NCBI GenBank assembly: GCA_945878355.1
Contig: CAMCTC010000189.1
Span: forward strand, 1-6,227
Length of the DNA stretch: 6,227 nucleotides
Source: Bordetella parapertussis
GTDB taxonomy: Bacteria > Pseudomonadota > Gammaproteobacteria > Burkholderiales > Burkholderiaceae_C
Reading direction: 5' to 3'
A program made the position numbers and the translations under genes. Below, piece after piece: positions 1 through 5,567 of the stretch. The number at the start of each line of letters is the position of its first letter. Within the stretch, counting starts at the first letter, position 1. The notes under the pieces were generated by a model that worked only from the letters and a program-made list of their open reading frames with translations, was not told where the DNA came from and did no database searches.

Positions 1-982
1 TCTCGACCATGCCATCGGCCTGGACGCCGACGACAACGGCGAGATCACCTGGGGTGAACTGCGCGCCAGCCACCCCGAGATCGCTGCCTACGCGCTGGCG
101 CGGCTGCAAGTGGCTGGCGACGACCAGGCTTGCGCGCTGAGTACCGGCGAGCAGTTGGTCGACCAGCACAGCGACGGCGCCTACGCCGTGCTGCGCTTTA
201 CCGTCGCCTGCGCGCAGCCGCCGACCGTACTGCGGATCGGCTACCGCTTGTTCGCCGACACCGACCCGCAGCACCGTGGTCTGCTGAGGCTTGAAACTGT
301 TGGGGCCTCTCGCAGCGCCATCTTCTCGCCCGAAGCGTCTCAGCAAAGCTTTGCCCTGGCGACGCCGGGGCGCTGGGCCCAATTCGTCGCCTATGCGCGC
401 GACGGCGTCTGGCACATCTGGATTGGCTACGACCACATCTTGTTCCTGCTGTCGCTGCTGTTGCCGGCGGTTGGCGCCTGGCGGGCGCGGCACTGGCAGG
501 CAGTGGCGAGCTTTCGCGAGGCCTCTGTCGACGTGGTCAAGATCGTCAGCGCCTTCACGCTGGCGCATTCGATCACGCTGAGCCTGGCCACGCTGGGCTG
601 GGTGGCGCTGCCCTCGCGCTGGGTCGAATCGGCGATCGCTGCATCGGTGGTGCTGGCCGCGCTGAACAACTTGTTCCCGCTGGTCCATGGCCGGCGCTGG
701 GCCGTGGCCTTCGCGTTCGGATTGGTGCACGGCTTCGGCTTCGCCAGCGTGCTGGCCGACCTGGGCCTGAGCCAGTCCACGCTGGTGCTGGCGCTGGTGG
801 GCTTCAACCTCGGGGTCGAAGCCGGCCAGTTGGCGATCGTCGCGGCCTTTCTGCCGCTGGCTTTCGCACTTCGCCACGGCCGCATCTACCGCTGGGGCTT
901 GTTCGGCGCCGGCTCAGCGCTGATCGCGCTGCTGGCTTCGGTGTGGTTGGCCGAGCGCGCCCTCGATCTGCGGCTGTTCTGA
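1..982 (+). CDS. HupE/UreJ_2-family membrane protein with an EF-hand loop, 5'-truncated
   Basis: The frame is open from base 2 to the TGA at 980-982, giving 326 visible residues; the true start and any signal peptide lie left of the window. A GTG at 110 is not the start, because the upstream codons encode conserved-looking protein, including a canonical EF-hand loop (visible residues 8-19). A soluble, probably extracytoplasmic region follows, with the DPQHRGLLRLE stretch usual in this family. The membrane part begins at HIWIGYDHILF (about 138-148), the family signature, then FTLAHS (185-190), FGLVHGFGFA (239-248) and FNLGVEAGQ (268-276). I count about six hydrophobic segments, near 145-160, 180-200, 207-227, 233-253, 260-290 and 298-317. 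HupE and UreJ relatives are linked to nickel supply for hydrogenase or urease, with His/Asp residues in the first helix important. No such enzyme genes are visible here, so the substrate is unknown. Family assignment is firm; transport function is inferred. Confidence 0.88.
   Translation, partial: LDHAIGLDADDNGEITWGELRASHPEIAAYALARLQVAGDDQACALSTGEQLVDQHSDGAYAVLRFTVACAQPPTVLRIGYRLFADTDPQHRGLLRLETVGASRSAIFSPEASQQSFALATPGRWAQFVAYARDGVWHIWIGYDHILFLLSLLLPAVGAWRARHWQAVASFREASVDVVKIVSAFTLAHSITLSLATLGWVALPSRWVESAIAASVVLAALNNLFPLVHGRRWAVAFAFGLVHGFGFASVLADLGLSQSTLVLALVGFNLGVEAGQLAIVAAFLPLAFALRHGRIYRWGLFGAGSALIALLASVWLAERALDLRLF
23..58 (+). other. EF-hand calcium-binding loop coding segment
   Basis: These 12 codons read D-A-D-D-N-G-E-I-T-W-G-E. 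The loop has Asp, Asp and Asn at positions 1, 3 and 5, Gly at 6, Ile at 8 and Glu at 12, which is the full canonical EF-hand pattern. Only this one loop is visible; a partner could lie upstream of the window edge. Calcium binding is inferred from the motif alone. Confidence 0.75.
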
Positions 983-983
983 T

Positions 984-1006
984 CTGACGCCAGAAAATCC
1001 GGTCAG
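984..1006. terminator. possible hairpin between convergent genes
   Basis: The 26-bp gap between two convergent stop codons contains CTGAC (984-988) and GTCAG (1002-1006) as inverted arms. Read on the minus strand, the transcript could also pair CCGGA with UCUGG around a UUU loop, giving about nine base pairs with a two-base bulge. Neither strand has a clear U-tract after the stem, so it is not a standard intrinsic terminator. It may still stop or stabilise the 3' ends of both transcripts. Confidence 0.3.
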
Positions 1007-1008
1007 GC

Positions 1009-1623
1009 TCAGCGCGACAGCGCCAGCCGCAGCCCGAAACCCAGCAACAGCGTACCGGCAACCCGGTTGAGCCAGCGCACCACGCGCGGGTTGGCGCGCA
1101 GCCGGTCGGCAAAGTGCCGGGTCAGCGCCACCACCAGCGCACCGTACAGGAAAGTCAGCGCAGCGATGGTGCCAGCCATGAAGCCGAAAGTGCTCAAACC
1201 CTGGTGCCGCGCCGGGTCGACGAACAGCGGGAAGAACGCCATGTAGAACACGATCGCCTTGGGGTTGAGCAAGGTGATCATCATCGCTTGACGGAAGTAC
1301 TGACCGGCGCGGATGTGCAGCACCGGGGCGTCGCCAGGCTTGGCGACGATCATGCGCCAGCCCAGCCAGGCCAGGTAGGCTGCGCCCAGCCACTGCACGC
1401 CGGTGAACAGCCAGGGCGAGGTCGACAGCAACGCGGCCACGCCGGCCACCGCCAGCCACATCAAGACCTGGTCGCCGGCGATCACGCCCATCGTGGCCGC
1501 CAGGCCGCCCACCACACCCCCCTTGCCAGTGGAGGTGATCAAGGCCAGGTTGCCCGGACCGGGGATCGCCAGGAACACAATCACTGCCACCACAAAAGCG
1601 CCATAGTCCGCCACGCCAAACAT
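1009..1623 (-). CDS. LysE/RhtB-family amino-acid exporter
   Basis: This 204-residue inner-membrane protein has the usual length and layout of the LysE/RhtB/LeuE exporters, which expel amino acids or similar small metabolites. The family hallmark PGPGNLALI lies at residues 21-29 in the first helix, and the second hallmark, LLNPKAIVFYMAFFP, at 118-132. Hydrophobic stretches near 6-28, 38-63, 68-90, 112-133, 145-168 and 185-203 fit the expected six helices. I chose the ATG at 1623 because AAGGG (1636-1632) stands 8 nt upstream of it. The frame stays open further upstream, but that sequence is antisense to arfB and does not resemble an exporter N-terminus. The gene is divergent from arfB and convergent with the HupE-like gene, so it is probably transcribed alone. 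The substrate cannot be read from sequence; no regulator gene lies next to it. Confidence 0.93.
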   Translation of the reverse strand: MFGVADYGAFVVAVIVFLAIPGPGNLALITSTGKGGVVGGLAATMGVIAGDQVLMWLAVAGVAALLSTSPWLFTGVQWLGAAYLAWLGWRMIVAKPGDAPVLHIRAGQYFRQAMMITLLNPKAIVFYMAFFPLFVDPARHQGLSTFGFMAGTIAALTFLYGALVVALTRHFADRLRANPRVVRWLNRVAGTLLLGFGLRLALSR

Positions 1624-1653
1624 GTTCACCACCCTTGCTGATCGAGGCCGCCG
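1624..1653. promoter_or_regulatory. 30-bp divergent start region with two ribosome binding sites
   Basis: The two start codons face away from each other with only 30 bp between them. On the minus strand AAGGG (1636-1632) serves the exporter with 8-nt spacing. On the plus strand GAGG (1644-1647) serves arfB with 6-nt spacing. There is no room for two promoters here, so each promoter must lie at least partly inside the other gene's coding sequence. I did not find convincing -35/-10 pairs. Confidence 0.6.
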
Positions 1654-2079
1654 ATGATGCCAGCAATGCTGGCGGGTCAGCCGCGCGAAGACGAGATCGA
1701 GTTCAGTGCGATCCGGGCCCAGGGCGCGGGCGGCCAGAACGTCAACAAGGTCAGCAATGCCGTGCACCTGCGCTACGACATCGCTGCCTCCAGCCTGCCC
1801 GACGCGGTCAAAACCAGGCTGCTGGGCTGGCGCGACCAGCGCATCAGCAGCGAAGGCGTGGTCGTGATCAAGGCCCAGGACCACCGCAGCCTGGAACGAA
1901 ACCGCCAGGATGCGGTCGAGCGGCTGCGCGAATTGATCCTCGAGGCAGCCCATGTGCCCAAGACCCGGCGCCCGACCCAACCGACCCGTGGGTCACAGCG
2001 GCGCCGGGTTGAGGGCAAGGTGATACGCGGCCAGGTCAAGGCCTTGCGTGGCAAGGTCAGCGGCAGGGGCGGCGAGTGA
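1654..2079 (+). CDS. arfB: Alternative ribosome-rescue factor ArfB (peptidyl-tRNA hydrolase)
   Basis: The 141-residue protein is a small class-I release-factor homologue. ArfB binds ribosomes stalled on mRNAs lacking a stop codon and hydrolyses the peptidyl-tRNA. The catalytic GGQ is at residues 26-28 within IRAQGAGGQNVNKVS, the same numbering as I recall for E. coli ArfB (YaeJ). After the compact domain (to about residue 95) comes the basic C-terminal tail, with KTRRPTQPTR at 103-112 and KALRGK at 129-134. In E. coli this kind of tail inserts into the empty mRNA entry channel. The absence of a codon-recognition domain excludes RF1, RF2 and PrfH. The ATG at 1654 is preferred because GAGG lies 6 nt upstream and the GGQ position matches the family; a second ATG follows directly at 1657. 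The stop lies 7 bp from the stop of the convergent spermidine-synthase-like gene. Nothing is missing from the catalytic or tail regions. Confidence 0.95.
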   Translation: MMPAMLAGQPREDEIEFSAIRAQGAGGQNVNKVSNAVHLRYDIAASSLPDAVKTRLLGWRDQRISSEGVVVIKAQDHRSLERNRQDAVERLRELILEAAHVPKTRRPTQPTRGSQRRRVEGKVIRGQVKALRGKVSGRGGE

Positions 2080-2086
2080 ACAGCGA

Positions 2087-2881
2087 TCAGGCCGCCGCGT
2101 CAGCCGCGCGATACGGCTGCACCATGCGCAGCCATTTGAGCGCTGGCAACGCAAATCGCGCCTCGATCGCCTCGGCGCGGGCAGTCAGCGTCTCGCGGTC
2201 GGGCACGTCGATGCCGCGCGCGGCCACCAGCACGGTGTTGCCCTCCTTGGTCGGTGACAGTTGCCAGACCTGGGACGCGCCGAATGCCGTCGCCAACAGC
2301 GCCGCGCTGCGTTCGAAGCTGGCATCGCGACCGAACAGGTTGACCGTCATCAGCCCGCCCGGCGCGAGCACATCGCGACAGGCGTTGTAGAAATCCTGGT
2401 CGTCGAGCACCGGCGCGGCGGCGTCGTGGTCGTAGAGATCGACGCACAGCTGGTCGGCGGTCTGCAGGTTCTCCTCGCGCTGCACCCAAGCCCCGGCATC
2501 GGCCTCGACCACCCGCAGCCGCTCGTCGTCGGCCGGCAGGTGAAACCAGATCCGGCAGGCCGTCACCACCGACGGGTTGATCTCGACCGCTGTGGTGTGC
2601 CAGCGCAGCACCTGGTGGGTGAATCGGGTGATCGCTGCAGCACCCAGGCCGAGCTGCAATGCACGGCCCGGGCCGCCGGGCTTGAATTCCACCAAAGCCT
2701 CGGTCGGCAGCCACAGCAGCCAGACCATCATGCGCTGGATGTATTCGAGCTCGAGCTTGCGCGGTTTGGCCATGCGCATCGCACCTTGCACCCAGTCGGT
2801 GCCCAGGTGCAGGTAGCGCACGCCGTCGAACTCGCTGATCGTCGCGCCGGCCAGCCGGGTCTGTTGTCGTTTCTTGGTCAT
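2087..2881 (-). CDS. Spermidine-synthase-like (SpeE-fold) protein
   Basis: This 264-residue cytoplasmic protein has the Rossmann fold of the spermidine synthase/SAM-dependent transferase group. A short N-terminal region leads into LELEYIQRMM (43-52), which resembles the segment before the nucleotide site in SpeE. The nucleotide loop is LQLGLGAAAITRF (75-87), followed by the acidic VEIN (99-102), EADAGAWV (126-133) and DLYDHD (148-153). D148 and D151 could correspond to the catalytic D-x-x-D of SpeE. The glycine loop differs from the usual GGGDG, and the acidic residue is followed by Asn where Asp or Lys is common. True aminopropyl transfer is therefore uncertain; it may be a SAM-dependent methyltransferase-like relative. 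The ATG at 2881 is preceded by purine-rich GAGAGAAGA about 6 nt upstream. It is the third gene of a same-strand block, 13 bp after the glycosylase gene, and probably shares its mRNA. Confidence 0.82.
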   Translation of the reverse strand: MTKKRQQTRLAGATISEFDGVRYLHLGTDWVQGAMRMAKPRKLELEYIQRMMVWLLWLPTEALVEFKPGGPGRALQLGLGAAAITRFTHQVLRWHTTAVEINPSVVTACRIWFHLPADDERLRVVEADAGAWVQREENLQTADQLCVDLYDHDAAAPVLDDQDFYNACRDVLAPGGLMTVNLFGRDASFERSAALLATAFGASQVWQLSPTKEGNTVLVAARGIDVPDRETLTARAEAIEARFALPALKWLRMVQPYRAADAAA

Positions 2882-2894
2882 CGGATGTCTTCTC

Positions 2895-3407
2895 TCAGCC
2901 AGCCGGCATGATGCCGTGCGCGCAGAACACCTCAGCCCAGGCTGCGCGTTTGCGGTCGAAGGACCAGCTGGCGTTGGCCGGGCTGGTGGAGGGCAGCCGG
3001 TGGGCCGGCAGCCCCAGCGCCCGGGTGATATGCGCCGCGCGCGCGGACTCGGCGCCGTTGTGGACGACGGCGCGCAGCAACGGCAGCGTCTCTGCGAGCT
3101 CAGCCAGCGGGTTGAGCTCAGCGTCGGTGATCGCGCTGTCCAGGCTGCCGACGCGACGGCAGCTGGCGTAGATGTCCCACAGGCCCAGGCCGCGCTCGCG
3201 CAACTCGTCCAAGCGCGCCGGGTAGCTCAACGCGCGCAGGTCCACGCCCCAAAGCGAGGACAGCAGCGGCCAGAACTGGTTGCGCGGGTGGGCGTAGTAC
3301 TGCTGCGCCGCCAGCGATGCCAGGCCCGGAAAGCTGCCCAGCAGCAGCAATCGCGTCGCCGGGCCCACCACCGGGGCCAAGCCGAGAAGCAAGGCGCCGG
3401 GGTTCAC
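2895..3407 (-). CDS. Hypoxanthine-DNA (deoxyinosine) glycosylase, UDG superfamily family 6
   Basis: The protein should remove hypoxanthine, the product of adenine deamination, from DNA to start base-excision repair. Starting at the GTG at 3407 it has 170 residues, about the usual length. The family pattern is clear: LLLGSFPG at 21-28, then QQYYAHPRNQFW at 35-46, and LPSTSPANA at 138-146. Asn43 in HPRNQFW fits, as I recall, the active-site asparagine described for the archaeal family-6 enzyme. The GTG overlaps the TGA of the TatD gene (GTGA), which implies translational coupling; I see no good Shine-Dalgarno before it. The same frame stays open far upstream, but that part is antisense-like, low-complexity and Arg/Ala-rich, so I rejected the longer form. 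The nearest alternative is the G:T/U mismatch glycosylase (Mug) family, whose motifs differ. Confidence in family is high; the exact base preference is inferred. Confidence 0.9.
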   Translation of the reverse strand: MNPGALLLGLAPVVGPATRLLLLGSFPGLASLAAQQYYAHPRNQFWPLLSSLWGVDLRALSYPARLDELRERGLGLWDIYASCRRVGSLDSAITDAELNPLAELAETLPLLRAVVHNGAESARAAHITRALGLPAHRLPSTSPANASWSFDRKRAAWAEVFCAHGIMPAG

Positions 3408-4225
3408 GCGGCTGCCAGCGCTGCCAACCTCGGCAAGGCCGCCAGCGCATTGCGCGACGTGATCTCGGCGGTCTGCTCCAGCGTCCAGCCGCGCAGCGCT
3501 GCCAGGCTGGCGGCGATCCGCGGCAGTTCGGCGGGCTCGTTGCGGCTGGTCTGGCCCAGAGCGCGCTGCGCCGCGCTGCGGTACAGCCAATGCGGCGGGA
3601 TGTCGGGGGCGTCGGTCTCGAGCACCAGCGCCGTCTCGGGCAGGTCGGTTGCCAGCCTGCGGATTTGCAGCGCTCGGTCGAAACTGAGCGTGCCGCCAAA
3701 GCCCAGCCGAAACCCGAGCCCGGTGAAGACATCGGCCTGAGACCGGCTGGCGTTGAAAGCGTGCGCGATGCCGCCGGCCACGCCGATGCGGCGCAGGCCT
3801 TTGAGCAGCGCATCGGCCGATCGCCGCACATGCAGGATCACCGGCAGGCCTGCCGCCCGTGCCAGCTTGAGCTGGGCGGTGTAGAAGCGCTCCTGGCGTG
3901 CCAAGTCCAGTCCGGGGACGAAGTGGTCGAGTCCGATCTCGCCGACCGCGACCAGTCGCGGATCGTCTGCGTAGCGGCTCAGCGCGTCAGCCAGACGGTC
4001 GAGGTCTTCGTCCGCCGCGGGGCCGACATACAGCGGATGGATACCGAGCGCATAGGCCAGGCCTTGAGAATGGGCCAGCGAACGCACCGCATCGAATTGC
4101 GAAGCCTGCACCGCCGGCAGCACCAGCATCGCGACACCGACGGCGCGGGCTCGGGCCAGCACCTCAGAGCGGTCCATGTCGAACTCGGGCGCGTCGAGGT
4201 GGCAGTGGGTGTCGATCCAGTTCAC
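3404..4225 (-). CDS. TatD-family metal-dependent hydrolase (YjjV type)
   Basis: TatD proteins are TIM-barrel metallohydrolases; E. coli TatD is a DNase with 3'-5' exonuclease activity. With the GTG start the protein has 273 residues. Every expected metal ligand is present: the HxH of DTHCHLD (H7, H9), Glu96 in VGEIGLD, His132 in ILHVRR, His155 in IAHAFN and Asp205 in ETDAP. From memory, the wording around these motifs follows E. coli YjjV more closely than TatD or YcfH. A TTG at 4246 would add seven residues. I preferred the GTG at 4225 because it starts three residues before IDTHCH, as relatives do; neither start has a strong ribosome binding site. An in-frame stop at 4264-4262 limits further extension. 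The gene leads a three-gene minus-strand block and overlaps the DNA glycosylase by 4 bp. This favours a DNA-maintenance role, though D-aminoacyl-tRNA deacylase activity is also reported for some TatD homologues. Confidence 0.92.
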   Translation of the reverse strand: MNWIDTHCHLDAPEFDMDRSEVLARARAVGVAMLVLPAVQASQFDAVRSLAHSQGLAYALGIHPLYVGPAADEDLDRLADALSRYADDPRLVAVGEIGLDHFVPGLDLARQERFYTAQLKLARAAGLPVILHVRRSADALLKGLRRIGVAGGIAHAFNASRSQADVFTGLGFRLGFGGTLSFDRALQIRRLATDLPETALVLETDAPDIPPHWLYRSAAQRALGQTSRNEPAELPRIAASLAALRGWTLEQTAEITSRNALAALPRLAALAAA

Positions 4226-4272
4226 AGCCCGCGATGATGCCTGCAAAGGGCTTGCTGCCGCTCATCGCATCG

Positions 4273-4305
4273 ACCGGCCCGGCCCAGGACGGGGCTCGGC
4301 CCGGT
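4273..4305 (-). terminator. GC-rich imperfect hairpin after the MFS gene
   Basis: ACCGG (4273-4277) pairs with CCGGT (4301-4305), and the inner GC-rich arms can continue with single-base bulges up to a loop near 4286-4291. It sits in the roughly 110-bp gap between the MFS gene and the TatD gene, downstream of the MFS stop. No U-tract follows on the minus strand, so termination is only a possibility. In a region this rich in G and C such pairing can also occur by chance. Confidence 0.25.
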
Positions 4306-4306
4306 G

Positions 4307-4334
4307 TCAAGACCCAGGCTTCAAGACCCAGGCT
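4307..4334 (+). repeat. Perfect 14-bp tandem duplication next to the MFS stop codon
   Basis: TCAAGACCCAGGCT occurs twice head to tail, at 4307-4320 and 4321-4334, and abuts the MFS stop codon (TGA read from 4337 to 4335). The next three bases, TCA, begin a partial third unit that is the stop codon itself in reverse complement. It is non-coding on the minus strand and looks like a recent slippage duplication. Confidence 0.85.
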
Positions 4335-5567
4335 TCAGGCCGCAGCGCCTGACAGCCGGCGAGACAGGCGCGCCTCGCGGATCGGCAAGTGAATCAGCGC
4401 GGCGGCCACGGCCAGTCCGATGTCGATGTACCAGATCAGATCGAAGTTGCCGCTGGCCTCGAACACCTTGCCGCCCAGCCAGGCGCCAAGGAAACCACCG
4501 ACCTGGTGGACCAACATCACGACGCCGAACAGCGTGGCGATGTTGCCGGTGCCGAAAAACTTGGCAACCAGCCCGACAGTCGGCGGTATCGTGGAGAAGA
4601 AGGTCAGCCCCATCACCGAGGCAAACACCAGCATCACCGCGCCGGTCTTGGGCGAGAGCAGGAACAGCAGCACCGCCAGCGCGCGCGTCGCATAGACCAG
4701 CGACAGCAGCGACTTCATGCGCCAGCGCCCGACCGCCCAGCCGATCGCCAAGCTGCCGACGATGTTGAACAGGCCGAGCAGCGCCAGCGACCAAGCGCCG
4801 TACTGCAGCGGCAGACCACAGGCGGCAACCACGCCAGGCAGATGGGTGCCCAGAAAAGCAACGTGGAAGCCGCAGACGAAAAAGCCGGCCGCCAGCATCA
4901 GGTAGCTCGGATCGCGCAGCGCGATCCGGATCGCAGCCCTGGCACTCAGCGGCGCGACCGCCGCTGCCGCTGCGCTAGGAGGCCGGCCACCGAGCACCCA
5001 GATCGCCGGCAGTGCCAGCAGCACCAGCAGCCCCAGCACCTGCACCGCGCTGACCCAGCCCAGACCCAGCGTCAGCGCGCCAGCGATTGGCAACATCACG
5101 AATTGGCCAACCGACCCAGCGGCATTGACGATGCCTGTGGCCATGCCCCGGCGCTCGGCCGGGATCATCCGCATGGCGGCGGCCATCAACACCGCCGGGC
5201 CGGCCATGCCTGCGCCGCCCGCAGACAGCAAGCCGATCGCGAAGATCAAGCCCGCCGTGCTGGCCATCCACGGCGTGATGAACACGCCCAACGCGACCAG
5301 CGTCAGGCCGATCAACAGCACTCGACCTGCACCGACACGATCGGCCATCGCGCCGGCAAAAGGCTGGGTCAGACCCCAGAAGAGCTGTCCGACTGCAAAC
5401 GCCAGGCTGATGCTGCCCAGCCCAAGCTGGGTGCTGGTGTTGATCGAACCCAGGAACAGGCTCATGGTCGAGCGCGTGCCCATGGTCAGCGCCGCCGAGC
5501 CTGCCGCAGCCAGCAGCACGACCCAGACCGCCCAATGACGAGGCATGGTTTTGAAAGAATCAGTCAT
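4335..5567 (-). CDS. MFS transporter, 12 transmembrane helices
   Basis: This 410-residue inner-membrane protein is a typical two-times-six-helix major facilitator. The loop between helices 2 and 3 carries GAMADRVGAGR (72-82), matching MFS motif A (G-x-x-x-D-R). An Ala/Pro-rich cytoplasmic linker near 194-212 separates the halves. The second half begins with FFVCGFHVAFLGTHLPGVV (about 229-247), which resembles monocarboxylate/OFA-like carriers, but the substrate is unknown. I chose the ATG at 5567 over the in-frame ATG at 5573: GAGG (5577-5574) is 6 nt upstream of 5567 and directly abuts 5573. The start overlaps the end of marR by 8 bp (ATGACTGA), so the two are co-transcribed and probably translationally coupled. 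The gene therefore likely answers to the ligand sensed by the MarR protein, either as an efflux pump or as an uptake carrier. A long open frame on the opposite strand is a codon-bias shadow. Confidence 0.92.
   Translation of the reverse strand: MTDSFKTMPRHWAVWVVLLAAAGSAALTMGTRSTMSLFLGSINTSTQLGLGSISLAFAVGQLFWGLTQPFAGAMADRVGAGRVLLIGLTLVALGVFITPWMASTAGLIFAIGLLSAGGAGMAGPAVLMAAAMRMIPAERRGMATGIVNAAGSVGQFVMLPIAGALTLGLGWVSAVQVLGLLVLLALPAIWVLGGRPPSAAAAAVAPLSARAAIRIALRDPSYLMLAAGFFVCGFHVAFLGTHLPGVVAACGLPLQYGAWSLALLGLFNIVGSLAIGWAVGRWRMKSLLSLVYATRALAVLLFLLSPKTGAVMLVFASVMGLTFFSTIPPTVGLVAKFFGTGNIATLFGVVMLVHQVGGFLGAWLGGKVFEASGNFDLIWYIDIGLAVAAALIHLPIREARLSRRLSGAAA

Noticed and set aside
110..112. GTG as the start of the HupE-like gene
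   Set aside because: The frame is open to the window edge and encodes a perfect EF-hand loop upstream, so the gene begins outside the window.
1660..1672. Palindrome CCAGCAATGCTGG near the arfB start as an operator
   Set aside because: It lies inside the coding sequence just after the start codon, has no second copy, and short palindromes of this kind occur by chance.
1624..1980. N-terminal extension of the LysE-type exporter frame
   Set aside because: The extension is antisense to arfB; the ATG at 1623 has a good ribosome binding site and gives the family's usual length.
2037..2046. 10-bp palindrome CAAGGCCTTG in the arfB tail
   Set aside because: It encodes conserved tail residues and is too short to form a useful hairpin.
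3408..3590. N-terminal extension of the glycosylase frame to an upstream Met
   Set aside because: It overlaps TatD out of frame, is Arg/Ala-rich without homology, and would add about 60 residues to a family that is usually around 160-170 residues; the GTG at 3407 gives the expected length.
2874..3740. A 288-residue plus-strand open frame opposite the glycosylase
   Set aside because: No motif or sensible hydrophobic pattern; antisense shadow of conserved genes.
3317..4237. A 306-residue plus-strand open frame opposite TatD and the glycosylase
   Set aside because: Composition is repetitive and Arg/Gln/Ala-rich, and the minus strand encodes two proteins with complete family motifs.
4226..4246. 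TTG start for the TatD gene
   Set aside because: Possible, but TTG is rarer, there is no ribosome binding site, and the GTG at 4225 matches the family N-terminus. Kept as an alternative only.
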